This document shows, in pieces, positions 9,218 through 18,182 of a stretch of 64,000 bases of DNA. The DNA lies in the NCBI RefSeq assembly GCF_018459925.1, contig NZ_CP075371.1, positions 806,001 through 870,000 of the forward strand, written 5' to 3'. Every line of letters starts with the position of its first letter. Position 1 is the stretch's first letter. Made by a program: the position numbers and the translations under genes. The DNA comes from Nocardioides aquaticus (GTDB lineage Bacteria > Actinomycetota > Actinomycetes > Propionibacteriales > Nocardioidaceae). The notes beneath the pieces were generated by a model. The model made no database searches and was not told the DNA's origin. It was given only the letters and a program-made list of their open reading frames with translations.

Positions 9218-10131
9218 CAGAAGTAGCCCTCCTTCTTGCGGTCTTCCATTGCAGCCTCAGAGAAGCGGTCGTCGCCGCGGGTGGCGCCGCGCTCGGTGAG
9301 CGTGGCCACGGCGATCTCCTCGATGATCTCGGGGATGGTCGAGGCGGTGCTCTCGACGCAGCCGGTCAGCGTGATGTCCCCGCAGGTGCGGAACCGCACG
9401 GTGCGCTCCTCGACGACCTCGCCCTCGCGGGTCGGGTTCAGCGGGGTCTCGCTCATCAGCATCCCGTCGCGCTCAAAGACGCGGCGCTGGTGGGAGAAGT
9501 AGATGTCGGGGATCTCGATGCCCTCGCGGCCGATGTAGTCCCAGATGTCCAGCTCGGTCCAGTTCGAGATCGGGAAGATCCGCATGTGCTCGCCCTCGTG
9601 CAGGCGGCCGTTGTAGAGGCTCCAGAGCTCGGGGCGCTGCAACTTGGGATCCCACTGCCCGAACTCGTCCCGGTGGGAGTAGACGCGCTCCTTCGCGCGA
9701 GCCTTCTCCTCGTCGCGTCGCCCGCCACCGAAGGCGGCGGTGAAGCCGTTCTCCTCGATCGCGTTGAGGAGCGTGCCGGTCTGCATGCGGTTGCGCGAGG
9801 TCTTGCCGTCGTCGACGACGACGCCGTTAGCGATCGCGTCGTCGATGCTGGCGACCACGAGCTTGACGCCGAGGCGGTTCACCCAGTTGTCGCGGGTGCC
9901 GAGGACCTCGGGGAAGTCCAGGCCGGTGTCGACCTGCAGGACTGGGAACGGGATCTTGGCCGGGTAGAAGGCCTTCTCGGCCAGGCGGAGCATCACGATG
10001 GAGTCCTTGCCGCCCGAGAACATCAGGACGGGCTTCTCGAACTCGGCCGCAACCTCGCGGAAGATGTGGATCGACTCCGCCTCGAGCTGGTCGAGCTGAC
10101 TCAGCTGGTAGTCGGCGTGCGTGTCAGTCAT
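9217..10131 (-). CDS. cysD: Sulfate adenylyltransferase subunit 2
   Basis: About 304 aa from the ATG at 10129-10131 (MTDTHADYQLSQL), matching the usual ~300-aa CysD; an in-frame codon 13 residues upstream gives an atypical extension. The PP-loop motif FSGGKDSIVML is at residues ~38-48, followed by PVLQVDTGLDFPE and the GGRRDEEKARAKER block, all conserved in the PAPS-reductase/ATP-sulfurylase adenylating family. It binds ATP and sulfate; CysN supplies the GTPase. It is first in a cysDN operon whose promoter region (10132-10268) is shared divergently with the UDP-glucose dehydrogenase gene. Confidence 0.96.
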   Translation of the reverse strand: MTDTHADYQLSQLDQLEAESIHIFREVAAEFEKPVLMFSGGKDSIVMLRLAEKAFYPAKIPFPVLQVDTGLDFPEVLGTRDNWVNRLGVKLVVASIDDAIANGVVVDDGKTSRNRMQTGTLLNAIEENGFTAAFGGGRRDEEKARAKERVYSHRDEFGQWDPKLQRPELWSLYNGRLHEGEHMRIFPISNWTELDIWDYIGREGIEIPDIYFSHQRRVFERDGMLMSETPLNPTREGEVVEERTVRFRTCGDITLTGCVESTASTIPEIIEEIAVATLTERGATRGDDRFSEAAMEDRKKEGYF

Positions 10132-10254
10132 GGGCGACGGTGTACCTCTCGGGTGGACAGCAGCCTGCATCGTAGCGACGCCGCGGCGCGGCGCGAACCC
10201 GACGCGGCCCGGCGGACCTGCACGATCTTCCGGGTCGGTTTCGCTGCCGGCCCC

Positions 10255-10260
10255 TAGGGT
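10255..10260 (+). promoter_or_regulatory. Likely -10 element of the UDP-glucose dehydrogenase gene
   Basis: TAGGGT lies 8 bases upstream of the ATG at 10269. In actinobacteria this spacing indicates a leaderless or nearly leaderless transcript. No convincing -35 hexamer is visible at 17-19 bp. Confidence 0.4.
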
Positions 10261-10268
10261 GGACGCCC

Positions 10269-11582
10269 ATGCGCATCTCCGTCTTCGGTTGTGGCTACCT
10301 CGGTGCCGTCCACGCCGCCTGCATGACCCGCCTCGGGCACGACGTCGTCGGCGTCGATGTGGTCCCTGACCACGTCGCGTCGCTCAACCGGGGTGAGGCG
10401 CCGTTCTTCGAACCAGGTCTGCCCGAGCTGCTCGCCGAAGGGCTCGCGACCGGCCGGCTCACCTTCACCACTGACGCCGCGGACGCCGCGGACTGTGATG
10501 TCCACTTCGTCTGTGTGGGGACGCCTCAGAAGGCGGCGGAGAATGCCGCCGACCTGCGCTACGTGCACGCCGCCATCAGCGACATGCTGCCGCTGCTGCG
10601 CCCCGGTGACGTCGTGGCCGGGAAGTCGACCGTGCCGGTCGGCACCGCCGAGGAATTGGCCTCCCGCCTCGACGAGGAAGCGCCGGGAGCGGAGCTGATC
10701 TGGAACCCGGAGTTCCTGCGCGAGGGGTTCGCGCTCAAGGACACCCTGCACCCCGACCGTTTTGTCTACGGCGCGCGCGACACCGAGCAGGGGACCGCTG
10801 CCAAGCAGCGCCTGGACGAGGTGTACGCCGCGGCGCTCGCCGAGGGCACTCCCAAGATCGAGGCCGACCTTGCCACCGCCCAGCTGGTCAAGGTCGCGGC
10901 CAACTCGTTCTTGGCCACGAAGATCTCGTTCATCAACGCCATGGCCGAGCTGTGCGAGGCCACCGGCGCCGACGTCACGCTGCTAGCTGACGCGATCGGC
11001 CACGACGCCCGGATCGGTCGCCGCTTCCTCAATGCCGGGCTCGGCTTCGGAGGCGGGTGCCTGCCCAAGGACATCCGGGCCTTCATGGCCCGCGCCGGCG
11101 AGCTCGGCGCCGACCAGGCGCTGAGCTTCCTGCGAGAGGTGGACTCCATCAACATGCGCCGTCGGGTGCGGATGGTCGACCTTGCCCGGGAGCAGTGCGG
11201 GGGATCAATCGTCGGGAGGCGAATCGCCCTGCTAGGTGCGGCGTTCAAGCCAGACAGTGACGACGTCCGCGACTCGCCCGCCCTCAGCGTGGCCGCCCAG
11301 ATGCAGCTCCAGGGTGCGAAGGTCGTGACGACCGATCCGCAGGCGATCGACAACGCCCGCAAGAAGTGGCCGGACCTTATCTTCGCGCCCACGGTGGAGG
11401 AGACCGTGCGGGACGCCGAGCTGGTCATCGTCCTCACCGAATGGCCGGAGTACGTCTCCCTCGAACCGGCCGACCTCAGTCCTCTGGTGGCCGCGCGCAG
11501 CGTGATCGACGGTCGCAACTGCCTGGACCCCGTGCGCTGGCGCAGCGCAGGGTGGACCTACCGCGCGCTCGGCCGCCCGTAG
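10269..11582 (+). CDS. UDP-glucose 6-dehydrogenase
   Basis: About 437 aa. The N-terminal Rossmann motif is MRISVFGCGYLGAVHAACM (GxGxxG at residues 7-12). The catalytic Cys is at about residue 264 in GLGFGGGCLPKD, preceded by the conserved NEFLREG-type segment (WNPEFLREGFALKD) near residue 145. A C-terminal NAD/UDP-binding domain contains LLGAAFKPDSDDVRDSPAL. It oxidises UDP-glucose to UDP-glucuronate with two NAD+. UDP-GlcA would supply an acidic sugar for the polysaccharide made by the surrounding cluster. It is divergent from cysDN. Confidence 0.95.
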   Translation: MRISVFGCGYLGAVHAACMTRLGHDVVGVDVVPDHVASLNRGEAPFFEPGLPELLAEGLATGRLTFTTDAADAADCDVHFVCVGTPQKAAENAADLRYVHAAISDMLPLLRPGDVVAGKSTVPVGTAEELASRLDEEAPGAELIWNPEFLREGFALKDTLHPDRFVYGARDTEQGTAAKQRLDEVYAAALAEGTPKIEADLATAQLVKVAANSFLATKISFINAMAELCEATGADVTLLADAIGHDARIGRRFLNAGLGFGGGCLPKDIRAFMARAGELGADQALSFLREVDSINMRRRVRMVDLAREQCGGSIVGRRIALLGAAFKPDSDDVRDSPALSVAAQMQLQGAKVVTTDPQAIDNARKKWPDLIFAPTVEETVRDAELVIVLTEWPEYVSLEPADLSPLVAARSVIDGRNCLDPVRWRSAGWTYRALGRP

Positions 11583-11726
11583 GCAACTCGGCGGGCGACC
11601 GGTCCAGACAGGTCGGGCCACAGGACGGGGTTTCCGGGTTATCTGAGGCAAACGCCTCGGTGCGACGCCCCCGCTGTGGTCTGCTATCGCTTGTCACGTT
11701 CCAACAGCCCCCCGGGAGCCCCCCTC

Positions 11727-12146
11727 ATGAAGAAGATCTTCGCGGCCGTCATCACGGCCTTCCTGATGTCGGCTGGTTTGGTCGCGACGACGTCGTCGCC
11801 GGCTGCCGCCGCCTGCACCTACCCCGCCACCTGCTTCCCGACCATCACCCAGGGCAGCGGCCTCAACGCCGGCGCCAACAAGGCCAAGGTCTTCGTCCGG
11901 GTCGGCACCTTCGGCAACGGGCGCGCCACCGGCCCCGTCGTCTTCACCTTCGTCAAGAACAACGGCAAGTCCTTCACCTTCACCCGCGACTTCCCCGCAG
12001 CGCGGGGCAAGGGCAACATCTTCAACTTCCGGGGCCTGAACAAGGGTCGCTACACCGTGATCGTGACCTACCAGGGCACGGACGAGAAGTACCTCGGCAG
12101 CGGCACCTCGTTCAACACCAGGGTCAAGGGCCCGCGCCGCCGCTGA
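11727..12146 (+). CDS. Small secreted protein with a beta-sandwich-like body
   Basis: About 139 aa from ATGAAGAAG at 11727. Residues 1-29 are a clear Sec signal peptide (MKKIFAAVITAF... ending SSPAAAA). The mature part has a short Cys pair (CTYPATC) and then alternating beta-type segments (KAKVFVRVG, GPVVFTFVKN, GRYTVIVTYQG, YLGSGTSFNT) that resemble bacterial Ig-like repeat domains of cell-surface proteins. It ends in a basic tail KGPRRR. No enzyme motif. It stands alone between ugd and the DUF4012 gene and is followed by a strong hairpin terminator. Function unknown; an extracellular structural or binding role is an inference. Confidence 0.75.
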   Translation: MKKIFAAVITAFLMSAGLVATTSSPAAAACTYPATCFPTITQGSGLNAGANKAKVFVRVGTFGNGRATGPVVFTFVKNNGKSFTFTRDFPAARGKGNIFNFRGLNKGRYTVIVTYQGTDEKYLGSGTSFNTRVKGPRRR

Positions 12147-12167
12147 CACCAGCACGCTTCGTACGAT

Positions 12168-12194
12168 GCCCCGCGACCCCCGGTCGCGGGGCAC
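12168..12194 (+). terminator. Rho-independent-type hairpin after the secreted-protein gene
   Basis: A 12-bp perfect stem (TGCCCCGCGACC / GGTCGCGGGGCA) with a CCC loop, 21 bp past the stop. No U tract follows, as is usual for high-GC actinobacterial terminators. Confidence 0.75.
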
Positions 12195-12224
12195 CGTCAT
12201 GTCTGACGCAGGGAAGGGATCGAC

Positions 12225-13970
12225 GTGATCACTCGAGGTCGCCTGACGGCGTTCGCCGCGCTGCTCCTGCTCACGGCCGGCCTGTGGACTGCGTGGCTGG
12301 CGCTCCAGGCATACGACGGCCTGCGCCAGGCGGAGGCGGCAGCGACCGACCTCCGGACGTCAATCGACGCGGGTGAGAGGGAAGCCCAGCAGGACGCGGT
12401 GGGCGACCTCGCCGAGGGTGCCGCGCAGGCCCGGGACGCTACGGACGGGTGGTGGTGGGGCGCGCTGACACACCTGCCATGGGTCGGGGACGACTTCGAG
12501 GCCGTGCAGGTCCTCGGCTCCAGCCTCGACCTGGCGGCCGGGGACGGGGCCGAGCCCCTCCTGGCCGTGAGCGGGGAGCTCGACGGCGTCACGGCGGGGG
12601 GCAGGCTGGACCTCGACGTGGTCCGTGCCCTGCAGGCCCCGATGCGTGCAGCGGCGACATCCTTCCAGGACGCCGCGGATGAGGCCGGCTCGGTCGACCC
12701 GGACAGCCTCAGTGGGGTGCTCCAGCGGCGTTTCCTGGACTACCAGGCCCAGCTGACCACGGTGGCGGACGGGCTGGGCGCGGGATCCACGGCCGTCGAC
12801 CTGCTGCCTGCCATGGCCGGAGGCGAGGGGGATCGCGACTACCTGCTGATCTTCCAGAACAACGCCGAGATCCGGGCCACCGGAGGACTCCCCGGGTCCT
12901 GGGCGCGGCTGTCGGCGCGCGACGGCCGTCTCGAGCTCCGGGAGCAGGGAGTCTGGGCGGACTTCCCGACCCTCGACGCGCCGGTGATTCCGTTAACCCC
13001 GGCCGAGCAGACCTCCATGCCCAGCGGGTACGGGCTGACCTTCCAAAGTCCCGGGTACTCCCGGGACTTCCCCCGCGCGGCGCGGATGTGGGATGCGTTC
13101 TGGTCCGCGAAGTATCCCGCCACCGACCTCGACGGGGTCCTCGCGCTCGATCCGGTCGCCCTGTCCTACCTGCTCGACGGCACGGGGCCGGTCCAGGTCG
13201 GTGACACCACCCTGACCTCGGACAACCTGGTCCAGGAGGTGCTGAGCGAGCCCTACCTCACCATCGAGGACCCGACGGCGCAGGACGTCTTCTTCCAGGC
13301 CACGGCCCGGGCGATCTTCCAGAGGCTGACCGGTGACCTCGCCTCTCCCACCGACTTCGTGGGCGGGCTGGCCCGAGCGGGCCGCGAGAGCCGTCTCCTG
13401 GTGGCGCCGTTCGAGGACGCGGAGGCCGCCGCCCTCGACGGCACCACCGTGGCCGGCCAGCTCCCGTCCGAGCAGGACGCGTTCCCGACCACCGGGATCG
13501 GCATCAACGACGCCACCGCCTCCAAGATGTCCTACTACCTCCGCTACGACGCGACCACCACCGCCACCGCCTGTCGAGCGGGCGTGCAGGAGCTCGCGGG
13601 CTCGCTCGTGCTGCGTCAGGACATCGCACCAGCCGACGCGAGGTCGCTGCCGAGCTACCTGACCGGGGGCGGGAGCGCGGGGACGGAGCCGGGTTCCCAG
13701 TTGCTGTCAGTGCAGGTTTACGGGCCGGCCGGCGGTGACTTCGGTGCGGTGCAGCTCGACGGTGAGGTCGTGCAGGGGCTGACCAGCTCCCGCCTGGACA
13801 ACGGCCAGCCCGTGATCCGACTGGCGGTGCTCCTCGACTCCCGCGACGACGTACGAGTCACCTGGTCGGCCTCGTCGGGCGAGGGACAGGTGGGCGACCC
13901 CCGGCTCGAGGTGACCCCGGGCGTCGTACCGGGCGACCAGGGCAGCACCTCGGCCAGCGCCTGCCGCTGA
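12225..13970 (+). CDS. DUF4012 family exported protein
   Basis: About 581 aa from a GTG. An N-terminal hydrophobic helix (residues ~9-28) anchors or exports it. The DUF4012 core is recognisable by YLLIFQNNAEIRATGG near residue 206 and by the later GVLALDPVALSYLLDGTGPV and ...GIGINDATASKMSYYL segments. The C-terminus has a beta-rich domain with a Cys pair. DUF4012 proteins are widespread in actinobacteria beside capsule/EPS genes; the segment ALDPVALSYLL recalls LytR-Cps2A-Psr-associated surface proteins, but no activity is established. Its place beside ugd and manA suggests a role in surface polysaccharide display. Confidence 0.8.
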   Translation: MITRGRLTAFAALLLLTAGLWTAWLALQAYDGLRQAEAAATDLRTSIDAGEREAQQDAVGDLAEGAAQARDATDGWWWGALTHLPWVGDDFEAVQVLGSSLDLAAGDGAEPLLAVSGELDGVTAGGRLDLDVVRALQAPMRAAATSFQDAADEAGSVDPDSLSGVLQRRFLDYQAQLTTVADGLGAGSTAVDLLPAMAGGEGDRDYLLIFQNNAEIRATGGLPGSWARLSARDGRLELREQGVWADFPTLDAPVIPLTPAEQTSMPSGYGLTFQSPGYSRDFPRAARMWDAFWSAKYPATDLDGVLALDPVALSYLLDGTGPVQVGDTTLTSDNLVQEVLSEPYLTIEDPTAQDVFFQATARAIFQRLTGDLASPTDFVGGLARAGRESRLLVAPFEDAEAAALDGTTVAGQLPSEQDAFPTTGIGINDATASKMSYYLRYDATTTATACRAGVQELAGSLVLRQDIAPADARSLPSYLTGGGSAGTEPGSQLLSVQVYGPAGGDFGAVQLDGEVVQGLTSSRLDNGQPVIRLAVLLDSRDDVRVTWSASSGEGQVGDPRLEVTPGVVPGDQGSTSASACR

Positions 13971-13974
13971 GAGG

Positions 13975-15209
13975 TCAGTCGCCGACGGACCCGATGGCTG
14001 CCCGCCCGTCCACTTCTAGTATGTCCGCCCCCGCCGGCACCAGCAGGCCCTGGCCTCGCTGCAGAGGGTGGTAGGCGCCGCCGCGCGAGACCCGGCAGCC
14101 GTCCTCGAGGGCCAGTACCACCCGCGGGCCGGTCGACGCCGGAAATCGGCCGCCGACCAGCTCCACGGTGAGTGTGAAGTCGGCCACCGGGGGGCTAAAG
14201 CGGTGCGACGAGCCGTCGACCACCGGCTGCCACCGGGGGACCGGGATCGGCGTGAAGTCCGTGACGTCCAGCAGCTCGGGGACGTCCCGGTGCTTCGGGG
14301 TCAACCCGGCGCGGAGCACGTTGTCGCTCGCGGCCATGATCTCGACTCCGAACCCCGACGCGTAGGCGTGCACCACGCCCGCGCCGACAAACATCGCCTC
14401 GCCGGGGGCGAGCACGACGTGGTTGAGCAGCAGCGTCACCAGGACACCCGGGTCGTCGGGGTAGCGCGCCGCCAGGGTGGGAAAGAGCTCGAAGACCCGG
14501 ATGGCCTCGCGTCGGACCACCGCCCCCTCGGTGTCGCGCCGGCTGCGCAGCGCGCCGTGGGTGCGCTCGCGATCGTGACCTCGCGCGGCGGCATCGCGGG
14601 CGGCCTCTACCAGGCCAAGGAGGATCCTGCGGACGTCGTCGGCCGGTGTGGTGAGGATCTCGGTGACGACGGTACGCAGCGTCTGGCTGGCGAACTCCGG
14701 GTCGAGACGCGCAGCGACACCGCTGGCCCAGGGGTTGCGGAGTAGCTCGAGCAGGGCGGTCGAGCGACCGACGTCGCGGAACCCGGCCATCCCCTCGAAA
14801 CGGGTCAGTGCGTAGACCAGCTCCGGCTTGTGCCACGGGTCGCGGTAGCTGCGTTGGGGGCATCGGCCGGGATGCCGGCACGCTCCTCGCGGTGGTATCC
14901 CAGCCGTGCCCGCTCCGCCGAGGGGTGGACCTGGAGCGACAGCGGCTCCGCCACCGCGAGGACTTTCATCAGGAACGGGAGACGGGCGCCGTGGTCGGCG
15001 TGCACCCGCTCGCCGAGCAGCCCGACCGGGTCCTCGGCGATGGCGTCGTCGAGCCGACGCCCGTCGGGCAGCACCGACGGGTCGCCCTCATGGGCGCCGA
15101 TCCACAGCTCGGCCTCCGGGCCGCCGCTGGGCTCCCGGCCCAGGAACCGGGCCAGTCGGCGCTCGGAGCCCCACGCGTAGTCGCGCACGGGGTTGGTGAG
15201 CAGATACAC
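13975..15209 (-). pseudogene. manA: Mannose-6-phosphate isomerase, class I, with one apparent frameshift
   Basis: The gene starts at a GTG (15209), and ~411 codons are covered, the family's usual length. The first part has NPVRDYAWGS, LWIGAHEGDPS and the zinc-site segment LSLQVHPSAERA. The frame then breaks at the G5 run 14856-14860 (top strand). Adding one G joins it to RSYRDPWHKPELVYALTRFEGM, the conserved (N)YxDPxHKPE motif, and on to GEAMFVGAGVVHAYASG and a C-terminal cupin. The enzyme interconverts fructose-6-phosphate and mannose-6-phosphate, feeding GDP-mannose synthesis for the polysaccharide. Motifs on both sides of the break are intact, so a base-calling error or recent slip is more likely than decay. 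Confidence 0.85.
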
Positions 15210-15250
15210 CGGGGCACCTTCGCGGGTCGGGGTCGATCAACGACCCCAGG

Positions 15251-16255
15251 CTAGTCGTCCGCCGCCGGTGTGGACCGGGTTCTCTCCGATCGACCGGGCT
15301 CCTCCAGCTCGGCGATGGTGGGCGCGCCCATGAACGGCAGACCCTGTTCCTTCCGGAGCAAGCCCCACACCACGGGGACCAGCACGATCATGGCCAACCC
15401 GATGCCGGCGACAAGCATGGGGCTGGTCTCCTCCCGGCCCAGGGGCGCCCAGCCGGCCTTGTCGAGTAGGGCGACGCCGGACATGGTCAGCACCACGACG
15501 ATGCCGCGACGGATGAGGGACTGCGGGACGCGGGGCGCGATCTTGGAGCCGATGATCGTCCCGGGCACGGAGCCCAGGATCAGCGGGATGGTCAGGCCCC
15601 AGTCGAGGCCGTGGATGGCGATGTTGGAGATGGCCGCGGCCAGTACCAGCGGCACGGCCTGGACCAGGTCGGTGCCGACCAGCTTCACCGCGGAGAGGCC
15701 GGGGTAGAGCATCAGCAACGCCACCATGATGACCGAGCCGGAGCCGACGCTGGTGATGCCGACCAGCAGCCCGCCGAGCATGCCGACGAGCAGCGTCGGG
15801 ATAGGCCGGATCTTCGGGTTGGGGTCGCCCCCGTCGTAACCCGCCCGGACCCGGCGCAAGTTGATGTAGAGCCGGATGGCGTAGGTGCTGGCGGCCAGCA
15901 GCAGGGCGAAGCCGATGGCCAGCTGCAGGGTGGTGTCCAGGTCCTCCGAGTCGGTGAACCGGCTGACCAGGTAGGGCCCCAAAAGCGCGGTGGGCACCGA
16001 GCCGAGTACCAGCCACTTGGCCAGCTTGAGGTTGGGCGAGCCCTCGCGTGAGTGCACGATCGCCCCACCGGTCTTGTAGACCGCCGCGGCGGTGAGGTCG
16101 GCGGTGACCACCGCCGAGGTCTCCCCGACACCGAGGAAGATCAGGGCCGGGGTCATCAGGGCGCCGCCGCCCATCCCGGTCAGCCCGACCACGATGCCGA
16201 CGATGAAGCCCGCCGCCGCGATCGAGAAGACGGCGGCGGTGATCAGGTCCTCCAT
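15251..16255 (-). CDS. Sulfite exporter TauE/SafE family membrane protein
   Basis: About 334 aa with eight or so hydrophobic helices. The first repeat begins with AAGFIVGIVVGLTGMGGGALMTPALI, and the second has SVGSGSVIMVALLMLYPG; the paired G-x-G-G-G / G-S-G-S motifs mark the TauE/SafE (DUF81) family, which moves sulfite, sulfoacetate or other organosulfur anions. The start has its ATG just after the APS kinase-phosphatase stop region, on the same strand and 13 bp downstream. Linkage to a sulfate-activation gene supports sulfate, sulfite or another sulfur anion as cargo, but direction and substrate are not shown by sequence. Confidence 0.9.
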   Translation of the reverse strand: MEDLITAAVFSIAAAGFIVGIVVGLTGMGGGALMTPALIFLGVGETSAVVTADLTAAAVYKTGGAIVHSREGSPNLKLAKWLVLGSVPTALLGPYLVSRFTDSEDLDTTLQLAIGFALLLAASTYAIRLYINLRRVRAGYDGGDPNPKIRPIPTLLVGMLGGLLVGITSVGSGSVIMVALLMLYPGLSAVKLVGTDLVQAVPLVLAAAISNIAIHGLDWGLTIPLILGSVPGTIIGSKIAPRVPQSLIRRGIVVVLTMSGVALLDKAGWAPLGREETSPMLVAGIGLAMIVLVPVVWGLLRKEQGLPFMGAPTIAELEEPGRSERTRSTPAADD

Positions 16256-16268
16256 GAGGGGTCCTCTC

Positions 16269-18101
16269 TCAGACCAGGCGGTCGACGGCGGCGGCGAGCA
16301 GCTCGTCGAGGTGGGCGGATGCGGCGGCGGCGGCCTCGGGGCCGCGGCGGTAGGGGTCCTGCACGTCGAGCGCCGGGTCGGCGTTGCCCCGGTGGCGGCC
16401 GACCTGTTCGATCAGATCACGTCCGCGGACGTCCTCCGGCAGGCGACGGACGCCCTCCACGAACTGGCCGAGCGTGTAGATCTTGCGGAACCCCCCTGGG
16501 TCGTCTTCGAGCAGGATGGTGCGGTGGGCGGCCTCGGCGGTGAGCACCAGGTCGGCCGCGGCTACGAGCTGCCTGCTGACCGGGCGGCTCGTGAACCCGG
16601 CGGGATCCACGCCGTGGGCGATCAGCCCGGTGGCCATCTCGGGGTCCATGGGGTGCTGGTCGAAGCCGTGCGTCCCGGCGCTGGTGAAGCGGACAGTGGC
16701 GCTGTCGCCGGCGAGCTGGCGCGCGCGCAGCTCCATGTAGGGGGAACGGCAGATGTTGGCGGTGCAGACGAAGAGGACGTTCAACGGGGCCTGGTCTCGA
16801 GACGCTCGCTGCACTCGCTCCTCGACCACCGGCGGGGTGTGGTCTCGAGACTCCTCGTTCCTCGGCTCCTCGACCTCCGGGGTGCGGGGGATGAGGCCGG
16901 CTTCGTCGAGGGCGTCCAGGACGTCGTCGAGGGCGGCCTCGATGGTGCGGCCGGTGGTGTCGACGCGGACGTCGGCGTCCTCGGGCTCCTCGTAGGGCGA
17001 GGAGATGCCGGTGAACTCGGGGATCTCACCGCGGCGGGCCTTGGCGTAGAGACCCTTGCGGTCGCGGCGCTCGCACTCCTCCAGCGGCGTGGCGACGTGG
17101 ACGAGGAAGAAGGCGCCGCGGGCCTCGTCGACCATGGCCCGGACCTGCTGGCGGGTCTCGTCGAAGGGTGCGATCGGGCTGCACACCGCGACGCCGCCGT
17201 GGCGGGAGATCTCGGCGGCCACCCAGCCGATCCGGCGGATGTTGGTCTCGCGGTCGGCCTTCGAGAAGGTGAGGCCGGCCGACAGGTGGCGGCGGACGAC
17301 ATCCCCGTCGAGGCTCGTGACGCTGCGACTGCCGGCCTCGAGGAGTCGGTCCATCAGGGCGCGGGCGAGCGTGGACTTGCCGCTGCCGGACAGGCCCGTG
17401 AAGAACAGCACCAGGCCCTGCTCGTCCGGGGCGGGCTGGTCCTGCTCGACGATCGCGGCGACGCGCGCGTCAGGCTCGCCGTCGGCGCGCAACCCGTGGA
17501 CCGGGTCGTCGCCGGCATAGGTCGCGGCGACCTGCACGCCGAGGCGGTGGTCGGTCTCGGCGTCGCCGTGGGAGGCCAACGGCACGGCCACCACGACTGC
17601 GTCGAGGTCCTCGGCCGCGGTCAGGGTGGCGCGGACCAGGGCGACGGGGGAGAGGGCGGAGAGCCCGGTGCCGCAGAGGGTCAGCAGCAGGACCGGGCCG
17701 AGGGCGCGCAACTCTGCGGCCTGCTCGACGGTCAGCGCGTCGGAGACCGGGACCACGGTGCGCCCCGCGTGCTGGGCGCGGACCTCGACGGGGGAGAGGT
17801 GCAGGCGGCGGAAGGGGCCGTACTCGGACCGCGAGAGCGGTTCGACGACCCGGGAGCCGGCGGGCCCGCGGGTGGCTCGCGCCAGCGGCAGACCCTCCGG
17901 GTCGACCAGCTCAACCACGTCGGCGTCCGCGAGGTCGGCGGGCAGGGCCAGGCTCACCGGGCTGCCCGGCTCGTCGAAACCGCGCAGGGGCGCGAGAGCG
18001 CCGGTGACGAGGAGCTCGAGGTCGTCGAGCTCCCGGGGCGTGGGGCAGTGCTGGGGCGCCGGGCCTGGGGAGGGGGCGGGCGCCGCGGTGGGCTCGGGCA
18101 T
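16269..18101 (-). CDS. Fusion: ATP-sulfurylase-like N-domain + APS kinase + low-molecular-weight tyrosine phosphatase
   Basis: About 610 aa from the ATG at 18099-18101. Residues ~20-190 include RELDDLELLVTGALAPLRGF, close to the PUA-like N-domain of ATP sulfurylase, but the later HxxH-type catalytic motif is not seen, so it is probably degenerate. Residues ~230-400 are APS kinase: P-loop GLSGSGKST near 238, LDGDVVRRHLSAGLTFSKADRE, then IAPFDETR. Residues ~438-610 are an LMW-PTP: CTANICRS (C-x5-R-S) near 444 and DPYR near 585. The linker (~407-436) is encoded by two copies of the dispersed 40-bp repeat. The kinase should make PAPS from APS; the phosphatase could act on the BY-kinase encoded at 21950. 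Such a fusion is unusual, and insertion of the repeats may have created it. Confidence 0.88.
   Translation of the reverse strand: MPEPTAAPAPSPGPAPQHCPTPRELDDLELLVTGALAPLRGFDEPGSPVSLALPADLADADVVELVDPEGLPLARATRGPAGSRVVEPLSRSEYGPFRRLHLSPVEVRAQHAGRTVVPVSDALTVEQAAELRALGPVLLLTLCGTGLSALSPVALVRATLTAAEDLDAVVVAVPLASHGDAETDHRLGVQVAATYAGDDPVHGLRADGEPDARVAAIVEQDQPAPDEQGLVLFFTGLSGSGKSTLARALMDRLLEAGSRSVTSLDGDVVRRHLSAGLTFSKADRETNIRRIGWVAAEISRHGGVAVCSPIAPFDETRQQVRAMVDEARGAFFLVHVATPLEECERRDRKGLYAKARRGEIPEFTGISSPYEEPEDADVRVDTTGRTIEAALDDVLDALDEAGLIPRTPEVEEPRNEESRDHTPPVVEERVQRASRDQAPLNVLFVCTANICRSPYMELRARQLAGDSATVRFTSAGTHGFDQHPMDPEMATGLIAHGVDPAGFTSRPVSRQLVAAADLVLTAEAAHRTILLEDDPGGFRKIYTLGQFVEGVRRLPEDVRGRDLIEQVGRHRGNADPALDVQDPYRRGPEAAAAASAHLDELLAAAVDRLV
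16793..16832 (+). repeat. Dispersed 40-bp repeat, copy 1 (inside the APS kinase-phosphatase linker)
   Basis: GGTCTCGAGACGCTCGCTGC on the left and CTCCTCGACCACCGG on the right, with an 8-bp near-direct repeat in the middle. It is translated on the minus strand as VVEERVQRASRD. Confidence 0.8.
16841..16880 (+). repeat. Dispersed 40-bp repeat, copy 2 (diverged, same orientation)
   Basis: Begins GGTCTCGAGACTCCTCG and ends CTCCTCGACCTCCGG, 8 bp after copy 1. It encodes EVEEPRNEESRD of the same interdomain linker. Confidence 0.7.
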
Positions 18102-18182
18102 CCGGGGAATCCTAACTGCAGAACGTCGATCGACTTGGGGTCCGCGCCGCAGGTCATTGGTCACCTGCGTAGGTTGCGGTCC

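Noticed and set aside
16092..18182. Long in-frame extension upstream of the asparaginase start
   Set aside because: It is antisense to the APS kinase-phosphatase gene and shows no domain; the ATG at 18183 begins the family's conserved N-terminus.
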